Shown here piece by piece: positions 33,923 through 42,745 of a DNA stretch of 64,000 nt. Source of the DNA: Kovacikia minuta CCNUW1 (GTDB taxonomy: Bacteria > Cyanobacteriota > Cyanobacteriia > Leptolyngbyales > Leptolyngbyaceae). Within the stretch, counting starts at the first letter, position 1; every line of letters starts with the position of its first letter. The position numbers were made by a program, and so were the translations under genes. The DNA is taken from assembly GCF_020091585.1 (NCBI RefSeq), contig NZ_CP083583.1, positions 1,054,001-1,118,000 of the forward strand, read 5' to 3'. Below the pieces are notes generated by a model. The model saw nothing but the letters and a program-made list of their open reading frames with translations. It was not told the origin of the DNA and searched no databases.

Positions 33923-34718
33923 GTTTTCCTCCCTTAATTTCTTGCTGAATCGCTTTAGCAATCACCTCAATTGGCTCCAAAGCTGGATGAGTCGCTCGAT
34001 GTACCCTCAACGGAACTGCCTCCGACCAAGCATTCGTAAAGGCAGTGTAATGCTTAATCGCAGGAAATACTCGATAACCTCGTGCTTCATATCTTGGAGG
34101 AAGTTCCTTTGAAAGGCGCTGGTGTTCTGCTCCATCTTCTACATTGTTAATCACAAAGCCTAGAAAAGTAGGTGGTGGAGATAGTTGAAGCTCTTGAACA
34201 TTAGCTGCATACCAATCCAGCAATACCCGTGTCCCATCAATCGCCTTAGCATCTGGCATTAGAGGAACCAGCAGATGTGTAGCTGCAATTAGGGCAGACT
34301 TTGGAATCTGTTCCAATGTAGCTGGGCAATCAAAAATGATCAAATCGTGAGTAAGCGGGTATTCAGAAAGAGCTTCTTGCAAAAGATGACTTCCACCTGC
34401 CTGAGCAAGATTGGGCATAACCTTAAACAGAGCACTCCCTCCTTGAAACACCTCTAATTCCTTTATATGCTGATCCCATACTGGAACCAAAGTATAAGAC
34501 CCATCAAAAAAACCAGAGTAAATCCAAGCTGTAGTTGCTTTGGGTGCGGGAGTCTTGTTTAATCGACAAGCTACATTGAGAGACCCTTGCGGATCAAGAT
34601 CAAAAATAGCAACTTTGTACCCTAATCGAGCCACTTCAAAACCAAGATTTGCCGCCAGGGTGGTTTTCCCAACACCTCCAGCCCCCGTCATAATAGCTAG
34701 TCGCATCTGATTGAGCAT
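33891..34718 (-). CDS. parA: ParA-family partition ATPase
   Basis: 275 residues with the deviant Walker A GAGGVGKTT (residues 12-20), Walker A' DLDPQGSLN and Walker B LIIFDCPATL. It is the type Ia/Ib plasmid partition ATPase that moves ParB-centromere complexes. Two identical 22-bp palindromes lie upstream and may be the operator or centromere. This operon strongly suggests that the window belongs to a plasmid. Confidence 0.93.
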   Translation of the reverse strand: MLNQMRLAIMTGAGGVGKTTLAANLGFEVARLGYKVAIFDLDPQGSLNVACRLNKTPAPKATTAWIYSGFFDGSYTLVPVWDQHIKELEVFQGGSALFKVMPNLAQAGGSHLLQEALSEYPLTHDLIIFDCPATLEQIPKSALIAATHLLVPLMPDAKAIDGTRVLLDWYAANVQELQLSPPPTFLGFVINNVEDGAEHQRLSKELPPRYEARGYRVFPAIKHYTAFTNAWSEAVPLRVHRATHPALEPIEVIAKAIQQEIKGGKRGKARSTRRG

Positions 34719-34748
34719 AACAGTAGGATTGGTAGTAGAAGTAAATTT

Positions 34749-34770
34749 TGTACTGTAACGCTACGGTACA
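34749..34770. promoter_or_regulatory. 22-bp palindrome upstream of parA, copy 1
   Basis: TGTACTGTA and TACGGTACA (one mismatch) flank ACGC. The same 22 bases recur exactly at 34899. Position 31 bases before the parA start suggests an operator or parS-like site bound by ParA or ParB. Confidence 0.65.
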
Positions 34771-34898
34771 CCTCACAATTAGCCGTTAACATTCCCCAAA
34801 TCACTGCGCTTCTCATAAAATTTCTGCTAGGATTCGCAGGATTGAGTGTACTAAAAATGTACCACTTCAGGTCTGTGGTAAACGGTATTAGCCATTTT

Positions 34899-34920
34899 TG
34901 TACTGTAACGCTACGGTACA
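34899..34920. promoter_or_regulatory. 22-bp palindrome upstream of parA, copy 2
   Basis: Exact second copy of the palindrome at 34749, 150 bases further upstream, each preceded by TTTT. A weaker TGTAC...GTAC sequence lies between them at about 34849-34861. Such spaced identical sites fit a partition centromere. Confidence 0.65.
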
Positions 34921-35087
34921 TCATCGTTTAGGAGTGTTTTACCAAATCGTGTGCAATCTAATTACACTCTTGAAGTGAGGAAATGGAGCAAGTATTTTGA
35001 ACGATATTAAGAATAGCTTCAAACCTTCAAAGTGCTACAAACAATTAAGCCATCTCTCGTAAGCAAGTCCTTTTTGAGATAAAAGTC

Positions 35088-35285
35088 ATGAGCTTCTTGA
35101 ATAAAACAATTGTTATTACAGCTGCATCGACTGAAATTAGACGATCACTCGCTATCTACCTTGCTCAGCAACAGGCAAATTTAGTGCTAGCTACTCGTAA
35201 CCAATCAGGATTGGAGAATGTGGTTGCTGTCTGCACTGAAGCGGGAGGAAAGGCGATTCCTTTAGAGGGTATTATCAACTTAACT
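35088..35285 (+). pseudogene. short-chain dehydrogenase, 5' fragment
   Basis: The frame starts with MSFLNKTIVITAASTEIRRS and the Rossmann beta-alpha-beta of SDR enzymes, including ARLVLATR-like ANLVLATRNQSGLENV, but it stops being SDR-like at about 35270 where IS sequence begins. It lacks the Ser-Tyr-Lys active site, so it is a remnant. The usual TGxxxGIG glycine motif is also altered (TAASTEI). Confidence 0.65.
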
Positions 35286-35304
35286 TTGGACAAGAGATAG
35301 AATA

Positions 35305-35450
35305 CAGGACTGCGTCTTACCTGTTTGCTCGGTCTGTGTATTCGCGTCACCGCTTTCCTGCCGAAATCATCAGTTACGGCGTCTGGCTCTACTACACCTT
35401 CCCGTTAAGCTACCGAGACATCGAGAAGAAGATGCTGTATCGCGACGGCT
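35305..35450 (+). pseudogene. IS6-family transposase, N-terminal fragment
   Basis: RHRFPAEIISYGVWLYYTFPLSYRDIEKKMLYR matches the beginning of IS6/IS26-type transposases (FKGRHFPxEIILxAVRWYLRYxLSYRDIEEMM). Only about 45 codons remain and the catalytic DDE residues are absent. It abuts the truncated SDR gene, suggesting that the IS inserted there and was later largely deleted. Confidence 0.7.
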
Positions 35451-35458
35451 CTTGTCAG

Positions 35459-35503
35459 ATTTTGGTGATCCAGGTGCCAACCTTAAAGCTGGATCACCAA
35501 AAT
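35459..35503. repeat. 15-bp inverted repeat between IS fragments
   Basis: ATTTTGGTGATCCAG pairs exactly with CTGGATCACCAAAAT across 15 bases. It separates the IS6 fragment from an oppositely oriented IS1182-type fragment and is probably an IS terminus or transcription stop. Confidence 0.65.
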
Positions 35504-35526
35504 CGATACTGCTGGCGAAACATTGC

Positions 35527-35913
35527 TTAACCTGTAGGCGGAGCCATGAGCTTTGCATATTGGGAAGTCCGAGTTGTGGTTTGTGGAATTCCCGATAGCC
35601 AGTTGAAAATTCGCTTCAGGTTGATCGCTGTTGCAGTGATCAGGTGCTGTAAGTGAGTTTTTGCCAGTCCAATATATCGAGCATGACGTAGGCGATAAGC
35701 ACGAACCCCTTCCGAAAGAGTCCCTTCAATCCCTGCACGACGAGCATACTCCTTTTTATAGTCGGTAGTTGTTGCTCGTTCTCGAGCAGCTTGTAATGCT
35801 TTGTACTGCGGTTCTGGGCGAATAGTAACCGTGCGTTTTTTCCGTTTGCTCTGAGTACAGAATGCCAAGCTGCAACGAAACGCCACGCGATCGCTGTAAT
35901 ACCTACGCAGCAA
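35527..35913 (-). pseudogene. IS1182-like transposase, C-terminal fragment
   Basis: The encoded RPEPQYKALQAARERATTTDY, YARRAGIEGTLSEGVRAYRLRHARYIGLAKTHLQHLITATAINLKR is the C-terminal end of IS1182-type DDE transposases, including the final catalytic glutamate region (AGIEGTLSEG). About 300 N-terminal residues are missing, so it is not functional. Confidence 0.75.
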
Positions 35914-36284
35914 AGGACTCAGCAGAAAAAGCCTAAAAATTGAAACTTGCCCGTCAATGATGACTGAACTGCTGACAAAATTTATAACAGAATCGGCTTT
36001 TCACACCTTTTTCGTCTGGAAACTTGCCTGTAAATGGGCTTTTCTTGGTATGTTTCACCTAAATCATGAAAATTCTTCTAAGAGCCTTATGTGTCAGAGG
36101 TTTCCAGCACTGCATTGCGTTTGGATGCAGCTTGGCTATCCTTGCCCCATCCTGGAAGCTGGTGCAATGTATAGTAACCCCACTGTGCTGCTTGTCTGGG
36201 ATCAAGGCCATCACCCTGCGTCGCCATTTTGTCGGTCTCCTACAACACAGAACCACATTTAACGATTAAGTGTCTCAACAGAGC
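35914..36284. other. IS-rich junction, no intact gene
   Basis: About 370 bases between the IS1182-like fragment and the DUF3732 gene. Short frames on both strands show no recognisable domains; the minus-strand frame ending near 36059 (RRRVMALIPDKQHSGVTIHC) could be another decayed fragment. No RNA gene seen. Confidence 0.4.
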
Positions 36285-37372
36285 TTAAGTTTCGTGGGCT
36301 ATCCATGCAGCAGGAATCAGTGCATTCCCATTCCGCCAACGCTCTTGTACAGCATCTTGATACCAATTTTCTGAAAGGTCCGCATGCTCAGTGATGATGA
36401 CTTGAAAGTCAGGGGCGAGCTCATTTACGACATCACGGACCAATTCAAACATACGAATAACTGCCGCTCTGTCTTCATCCTCAAGATTTACCAGGGAACT
36501 TTCAATATTTTGCTCCGGTGGATAATACACCTGCGATGGTTGGTCCAGAAACAGAAAACGTGGAACTGGTCTCGACTTCCGCGTGAACCATAAGTGCAAA
36601 GCTAGATGAGCTATCAGGTGGCAGCCGACCCAGTTGGCACCACTCCCCATATTATTCATGCGGATCGGCCCATTACTCGTGTCTGCCACTATTTGCAAAT
36701 ATCGAACATCTAAGCGAAATGGATTTCCTTGGTGTTCAAGTTCAAGTCGGTCCGCCCATAGGGTCAAGTCTCTAGAGATAAAAGAGAGGATGGAGTCTAA
36801 ATGCTCCTGAATATTTTCGTCACTGAGTTCTGCCTCCAGTTGCTCAATTGCACTTTGGAGTTCCGAAATTTCAGCTCGCAAAGCAGAATTATCAGCAACT
36901 TGTGGCAGGGTTTCAAGAAATAGACTAACACGCCCAAGAACAAACGACCGACGAGAAGCATTTTCTTGCAGCTGAATGAGACGTTCGTCTGCACGCCGCA
37001 CAGCATCAAGTGCCGTGCGGTTCTCCTGCAAACGTCGTTTCGTTTCATTTATTCTTTGTTGTTGCTCAATTATGCGTGACTCTAATCCTGGGGTTTGTCT
37101 AGCCACGCTTTCAAGCTGTTCCGACGCCTGCACCATCTCCAGTTCCAGAATCATGGGCGAGGGGAGGTTAATTGTAGGCTGAGCACACAATGGGCAATGC
37201 GGTTCTCCTGAGTTTGTGAAAAGGCGCAAACTAGATAGACGAGAGACTTGCTCACGTGTCTCCCGAACATAGCCACTTTCATCAGAAAGTAATGACCTCA
37301 TTGACTCAAGATCATCTTGATGACGATGAAGTTGCTCTCGCAAGGATACACGCTCATCATTGAGCCTTAAGA
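36285..37372 (-). pseudogene. DUF3732 SMC-like ATPase, 5'-truncated by Tn3-family transposon
   Basis: The remaining about 360 codons encode a coiled coil with a zinc-hook CPLC (PHCPLCAQPTINLPSPM), a second coiled coil, and the DUF3732 C-terminal ATPase lobe: MNNMGSGANWVGCHLIAHLAL, RFLFLDQPSQVYYPPEQN (Walker B) and QVIITEHADLSE. The N-terminal Walker A half is missing: the frame runs straight into the transposon inverted repeat at 37373. Such proteins act in DNA-defence-like gene sets; this copy cannot bind ATP normally. Confidence 0.8.
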
Positions 37373-40300
37373 GGGATTGAGCCGAGATACGGGCAAAAAA
37401 GTGCAAGATGAGCTGAAAAGCCTTACCCAGATTGAGTTTTAGAAAATCTATCGAAGTGAGGCTCAGGATGAGGACTTCTGCCGGGGAGAGCAGAAGTGCA
37501 GAATTATGAGACGGCACTTCTTTCCTTACAGGGCAGTGATTTCATCCTCGAAGAGGATGAGCTGGTCTCGCTTTCCGTCTCACGTATTTGGGACGTTTTG
37601 GCGTACTACAAACCTGCAATTGAGTTCAATTCTAGTCCAATGCCTTTTTGAGACTCCTAATCTCACTTTGGGACAGAGGCGTGTGACAGCACCGATTGGG
37701 TAAAAGCGATAAACCAGGTTTTATCCTCACAGGATTCCACTGCTCACTAATTCCCGAAGATGACCATTCTAGAACGGACTGCCTATCCTACGTTCAAAAT
37801 CGCGCCAACGTCCAAGGAACTTGCTGAACACTATACTCCAACTGCGTCTGAGGTTGCATTTGCTCAAGCTCAAGCCCGTAGCAAAAATGGGCAACTGAGC
37901 ATCTTAGTGATGCTGAAAGCATTCCAACGACTGGGCTATTTCCCAGCCTTAACGGATATTCCACCAATTCTCATCCAGCACCTCCGCGCCTGCTTAAATC
38001 TGCGTGACCATATTGCAGCGCGGCCCTCATTGCGCTCACTCCGCTACTACCAAGCTGCAATTCGGCACTATTTAACGATTAAGCCCTATGACCAAACTGC
38101 TCAAGCCTACTTGAAAGACCAAGTTGCAGCCGCAGCGATCACCAAGGATCACCCTGCCGATTTGCTCTATGTAGCCGTCGAATTACTGCTCAAGGACCGC
38201 TATGAACTGCCTGCCTTCAGCACCTTAGATCATCTCATCAGTCACATTCGCTCAACGACCAATAGCCACCTGTTTCAACAAATTTCAGAGGGTCTATCAA
38301 CAGCGGAACAGACTTACTTGGATCAGCTGTTGCTAAGTGAAACGCCTGAAACTCAGGCGTCCCTCAATCTGCTCAAATCACCTCCCAAAAGTGCAACATT
38401 TGCTCACCTCACGCACCTACAAACGAAATTCAACCAGCTCATGACCTTTGGGGATGCAAAACGCTTACTACAAGGACTACCCAGCACGAAGCGACAGTCT
38501 TTTGCAGCCCAAGCCAGAGCGCTTGATGTTGCTGAATTGCGTGAGCATCAGCCCCAAAAGCGACGCACACTCCTCCTCTGTTTGCTTTATCAAGCCCAAG
38601 TCCAAACCCGTGACCACCTGGTAGAGATGTTTCTCAAGCGGATGCAGCGGATTAAGCAACAGGCAAAAGCTCGCCTAGTAGAATTGCGCGAGTTACATCT
38701 CAGCCAAACTCAAAGCCTATTAGAACAGTATGCCAAGGTGCTGACCGCTGCCATAGCACCACAAAGTGCAACGACTTTGGGTGAGCAGGTGCAAACCGTT
38801 CTGGCGCAGCATGGCGGTGCAAAACAACTGCTCCTGCAATGTGAGGAGATCGCCAGCTACAACAGTGACAACTACCGACCGCTGTTGTGGCGCTTCTATC
38901 GACATTACCGGAAGCAGTTGTTCCAATTGGTGCGCTCACTCGACATTCGTTCCACCAGTCAAGACCAGTCTTTGGTTGAGGCGGTGCAGTTTATCCTGAG
39001 TCAGGAACATCGTCGGGGTCAGTGGTTACCTGCTGGGTTAGATCTTTCCTTTATCAGTCATCTCTGGCGACAATTAGTGATTGATGGCTCAGGAAAATCC
39101 CAACGCTTAGCACGACAACCGTTAGAAGTCTGCATCTTCACCTATCTCGCATTGGACTTAAAAACAGGCGATGCCTGTGTCCTGGGCTCAGAGAGTTATG
39201 CTGACTTTCGTGAGCAACTCCTCCCGTGGCACGAATGTGAACTTCAGCTCACGCAATACTGTACTGAACTCGGTTTACCCACACAAGCGCATCAATTTGT
39301 GGCTGCATTACGAACTCAATTAACAGAGACTGCCCAGCAGGTTGATAAGGATTGCCAGACCTCAGAGCAGTTCAGCCTCTCACCCAAAGGTGTCCCTGTC
39401 TTGCAACGAATCAAAGCATTGCCCAAACCGCCTGGAGCAGACACACTGGAGGCGGCGATTTGGGAGAAGTTGCCGGAGCGGAGCATCCTGGATATTCTTT
39501 GCAATACTGAACATTGGTTGAATTGGACCCGTCATTTTGGTCCCGCTTCTGGGTCTGAACCGAAGCTGGAGCAGCCGATGGAGCGCTACATCCTCACCAC
39601 GTTTGGTTATGGCTGTAATCTCGGTCCCAATCAAACCGCACGACACACACGCGGCTTAGTCACGTCCCATATGCTGTCTTATACAAATCGACGGCATGTA
39701 GATGCGACCAAAATTGAAGCGGCAATCCGCGATTTGATTGCTGCTTACAATCAGCTCAGTTTGCCTAAAGTCTGGGGCACAGGGAAAACGGCAGCAGCTG
39801 ATGGCAGTCAGGTGGCGATTTACGAGAACAACCTGATGTCGGAATATCACATTCGCTACGGCGGCTATGGAGGGATTGCCTACCACCACATTTCGGATAT
39901 GTACATCGCTCTGTTCACCCACTTCATCACCTGTGGTGTGTGGGAAGCTGTTTACATTCTCGATGGATTACTCAAAAACACCTCCGAGATTCAGCCGGAT
40001 ACCCTGCATGCCGATACGCAAGGGCAATCCACGCCCGTATTTGGACTCTCCTATTTATTGGGTATCAAGTTGATGCCGCGGATTCGTAACTGGAAGGACT
40101 TAACCTTCCTCAAGTCCAGCCAAGATGAGCTTTACCCCTATCTTGAACCGCTGTTTAAGGGAACGGCTGATTGGGCACTGATTGAAACGCATTGGCAAGA
40201 CATGATCCAGGTTGCGTTATCGATCCGTGCAGGTAAGGTGTTACCGTCAACCTTGCTCCGTAAATTGGGTAGCTACAGTCGGAGGAACCGCCTTTATCAA

Positions 40301-40788
40301 GCTTTTCAAGCTTTAGGGTTGGTGATCCGCACACTCTTTCTACTTCGCTATATCTCCGATGTGGGCTTACGCCGTCAAATCACGGCTTGTACCAATATTG
40401 TCGAGGACTATAACCGTTTTGTGGACTGGCTCTTCTTTGGCAAGCAGGGGGTGATCACAGACAACGACCCAGAGGAGCAGGAGAAACGACTGAAATATCT
40501 GGACCTGGTGGCTAATGCGGTGATTTTGCAAAATACGGTGGATATTTCATTGGCGATCCAAGCGTTGAGTGCAGAGGGGATGAAGATAGACCGTGCAGCA
40601 CTCAAGACGCTGAGTCCCTACATCACCCGTCATCTCAAACGCTACGGAGATTATGTCGTCGATTTCAAGCAAATTCCTTTACCCTTGGAAGCTGCCATTC
40701 CCTTACCAATTCAATTTGACGAACAGCAGTTGGAGTAAGGCTTTTCAGCTCATCTTGCACTTTTTTGCCCGTATCTCGGCTCAATCCC
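37373..40788 (+). mobile_element. Tn3-family transposon (tnpA only)
   Basis: A 3.4-kb element with near-perfect 54-bp terminal inverted repeats (37373-37426 and 40735-40788) beginning GGGATTGAGCCGAGATACGG. It contains one long gene, the transposase, and no resolvase or cargo. The five bases outside the two ends (TAAGA and CACTA) do not match, so the usual 5-bp target duplication is missing. Both flanking genes are cut at the ends, which points to an adjacent deletion after insertion. Confidence 0.9.
37760..40738 (+). CDS. tnpA: Tn3-family transposase TnpA
   Basis: 992 residues, the normal size for TnpA. N-terminal DNA-binding region (ERTAYPTFKIAPTSKELAEHYTPT), central LVIDGSGKSQ region, and the conserved catalytic C-terminal domain: FGYGCNLGPNQTARHTRG, WGTGKTAAADGSQVAIYENN (first D of the DDE triad), YHHISDMYIALFTHFI and LRRQITACTNIVEDYNRFVDWLFFG. 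No frameshift is seen, so it is probably active. It lies between the 54-bp inverted repeats. Confidence 0.95.
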   Translation: MTILERTAYPTFKIAPTSKELAEHYTPTASEVAFAQAQARSKNGQLSILVMLKAFQRLGYFPALTDIPPILIQHLRACLNLRDHIAARPSLRSLRYYQAAIRHYLTIKPYDQTAQAYLKDQVAAAAITKDHPADLLYVAVELLLKDRYELPAFSTLDHLISHIRSTTNSHLFQQISEGLSTAEQTYLDQLLLSETPETQASLNLLKSPPKSATFAHLTHLQTKFNQLMTFGDAKRLLQGLPSTKRQSFAAQARALDVAELREHQPQKRRTLLLCLLYQAQVQTRDHLVEMFLKRMQRIKQQAKARLVELRELHLSQTQSLLEQYAKVLTAAIAPQSATTLGEQVQTVLAQHGGAKQLLLQCEEIASYNSDNYRPLLWRFYRHYRKQLFQLVRSLDIRSTSQDQSLVEAVQFILSQEHRRGQWLPAGLDLSFISHLWRQLVIDGSGKSQRLARQPLEVCIFTYLALDLKTGDACVLGSESYADFREQLLPWHECELQLTQYCTELGLPTQAHQFVAALRTQLTETAQQVDKDCQTSEQFSLSPKGVPVLQRIKALPKPPGADTLEAAIWEKLPERSILDILCNTEHWLNWTRHFGPASGSEPKLEQPMERYILTTFGYGCNLGPNQTARHTRGLVTSHMLSYTNRRHVDATKIEAAIRDLIAAYNQLSLPKVWGTGKTAAADGSQVAIYENNLMSEYHIRYGGYGGIAYHHISDMYIALFTHFITCGVWEAVYILDGLLKNTSEIQPDTLHADTQGQSTPVFGLSYLLGIKLMPRIRNWKDLTFLKSSQDELYPYLEPLFKGTADWALIETHWQDMIQVALSIRAGKVLPSTLLRKLGSYSRRNRLYQAFQALGLVIRTLFLLRYISDVGLRRQITACTNIVEDYNRFVDWLFFGKQGVITDNDPEEQEKRLKYLDLVANAVILQNTVDISLAIQALSAEGMKIDRAALKTLSPYITRHLKRYGDYVVDFKQIPLPLEAAIPLPIQFDEQQLE

Positions 40789-42736
40789 CACTAGTGTTTA
40801 GCCAGGGCAGCGATCGCAACGCCTCTACATCCATTCCGTTTTGTAGCCAGTGTTTGCGGATTTCCCAGAGGTTGACGCGTTTGAGGTCATTGACCAGGAG
40901 CCGAATGGCTGACGCAACTTGGGGAGAGTAAACGTAGGCTGGGAAAATGTAGAGAAAGACGGGCTGTTGTTCCTCCAACTTGCCCGCGGGTGCAGACCAC
41001 AGAGCCTGCCGTAACAGCATTTCCAGCGACCAGATTTTGGAGATGCCCCGCTTAATCTGCCGTCCACCGAGAGCGTTTTTGTTGCTGTACTGCTGCGGCT
41101 TAAACAGCACTACAGAGTCCATCTGGTCTTCTGAGGCAAATTCGCCAGAGCTTAGAGAACAAATGGGTTGTCTGGCAGCTTTGGTCTTTGACACTGTGTA
41201 GCTTGCCAGTTCGTACTGGAACGATCGTTCCTGCTCGTCCCACCCCTGAACTTCCAGGTACTGAGCCAGGTAGTTAGAGAAGATGTCGCGGGTTGGGCTG
41301 AGATGTTCTGGGAAGAAGCCATTTTCTTCAGCCCAGGTCGCCAAGTGCTCAGCAAAATCCTGAAGTTTCTCTGAAAGACCATTGAGGTCTAGCGTAGCGT
41401 TGCTGGCAACATAGTAAGCTGCTGCATGATACCAACCCCAGTTCACCCCACCTGATTGAAGTTGAGTTTGTTCAGGGGTGATAGCACTTTGAATACCCAA
41501 TGTTTCAAGCATCCAGGGGATAAATTCTGGACGATTACCAAAGAACTCCTTTTGCGCGAGGAAGATGAATTCGGCAAGGCGATCGGCCCTCAAATCTTCA
41601 CCACGAGCCAAAAACTCTCGCTCCGTCTGGCTAAGTTCCAGCTTTTCTAATCGCTTCGGAGTTGCAGGAGATTTAGCATTATTGACATAGGATTGAATGA
41701 CACCGGGTAGATTCCGAATTAATTGAGCAGGCGAGAATAGCTCCAACGTCTGAGGAGCCACCTTGAGTCCCTTGCCATCCCGCTTAAAGCCCACTTGCCC
41801 ACCAAGCATTTCCTCAGCCAGAAATTGGCTAATCCGCTCCCAAAGAAATTCTTGAATGGATAGCCTGTCTGGAATTTCCTCATCTAACGGCGCAAGATAA
41901 ACTATACCTTGAGCAAAAAATAAAATTGGGTGCCAATCAAATTCTTGAACAAAACGTAGAACTGAATTGTGAATTGCATTGGTTAAGATACCTGTACAGT
42001 TACGCAAACGGTGATAGACCAATCTGCGACGGATGCCTAAGAAGCGCAGATGTTCTCGTAAGCGATCGCCTCCCGTCTTCGTCACAATGTCGGCTGGGTC
42101 GCTCAAATGCACCGCAACGTCTCCAAATGCCAGTAACCAGCGCAAGGGCGAGTCTAGGCGGCGGGTATCAGGAAGTTTGAAGCTGCCCCAGTTTGTTTTA
42201 GGTAGGTTGGTGCCGACTTTGCCCTGAGTGTTTTGAGCCAGGTAAGCGATTTCTGTCAGATACTCCCGCCAATCCACCCAAAAGGCATCGAAGTTAAGCT
42301 GCGCTCCCAGTGTGTTGCATAACTTGAGAATATCTGCGACTTCCGAAGCGTGGGGTGAATCCTCCTCACCCTGGCACCACTTGTTGTAATCATGCAGGGT
42401 CAGTCCCAGACAAAAGAGTCGTTTTTCATCTTCTGATACTGCAAGCGCGGGACTGAGAAATGGCAGCAAGTTCCAGCCTGTCAGCAGAGCATTTAAGACG
42501 TGAACTAACAGGCTTTGGTCAGACCGACTGGCGTAGCGTCTGGCATTTTCCGCTGCGAATTTATTCCCACGTTGTTTTTGTAGATAGTAATGTGCCTCCT
42601 CAGAGCCACCGAGGGCTGGAATCATGCCAAACTCCCGCTCCATTGCGGGTAGCACCGTCTCAATGTAGGCACGGAGAATTGGATCGGTGTCTGGAGGAAG
42701 TGTACGCAGTAGAAGGGTTTGAAGTAAGGTGGTCAT
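40781..42736 (-). pseudogene. cas10d: type I-D Cas10d (Csc3), C-terminally truncated
   Basis: 651 codons of the type I-D Cas10d/Csc3 subunit, which forms the large subunit of the I-D Cascade and carries an HD nuclease domain (LFCLGLTLHDYNKW, residues about 120-145). Full-length Cas10d is roughly 900-1000 residues. Here the frame reaches the transposon end and stops on a TGA inside the inverted repeat (final WLNTSGD), so the C-terminal domain is lost. The rest of the I-D operon (csc2, csc1, cas6, adaptation genes, repeats) is absent. Confidence 0.85.
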
Positions 42737-42745
42737 GACAAAACC

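Noticed and set aside
35957-36262. 101-codon plus-strand frame between IS fragments
   Set aside because: No recognisable domain, no ribosome-binding site, and an overlapping minus-strand frame is equally plausible; treated as decayed junction sequence.
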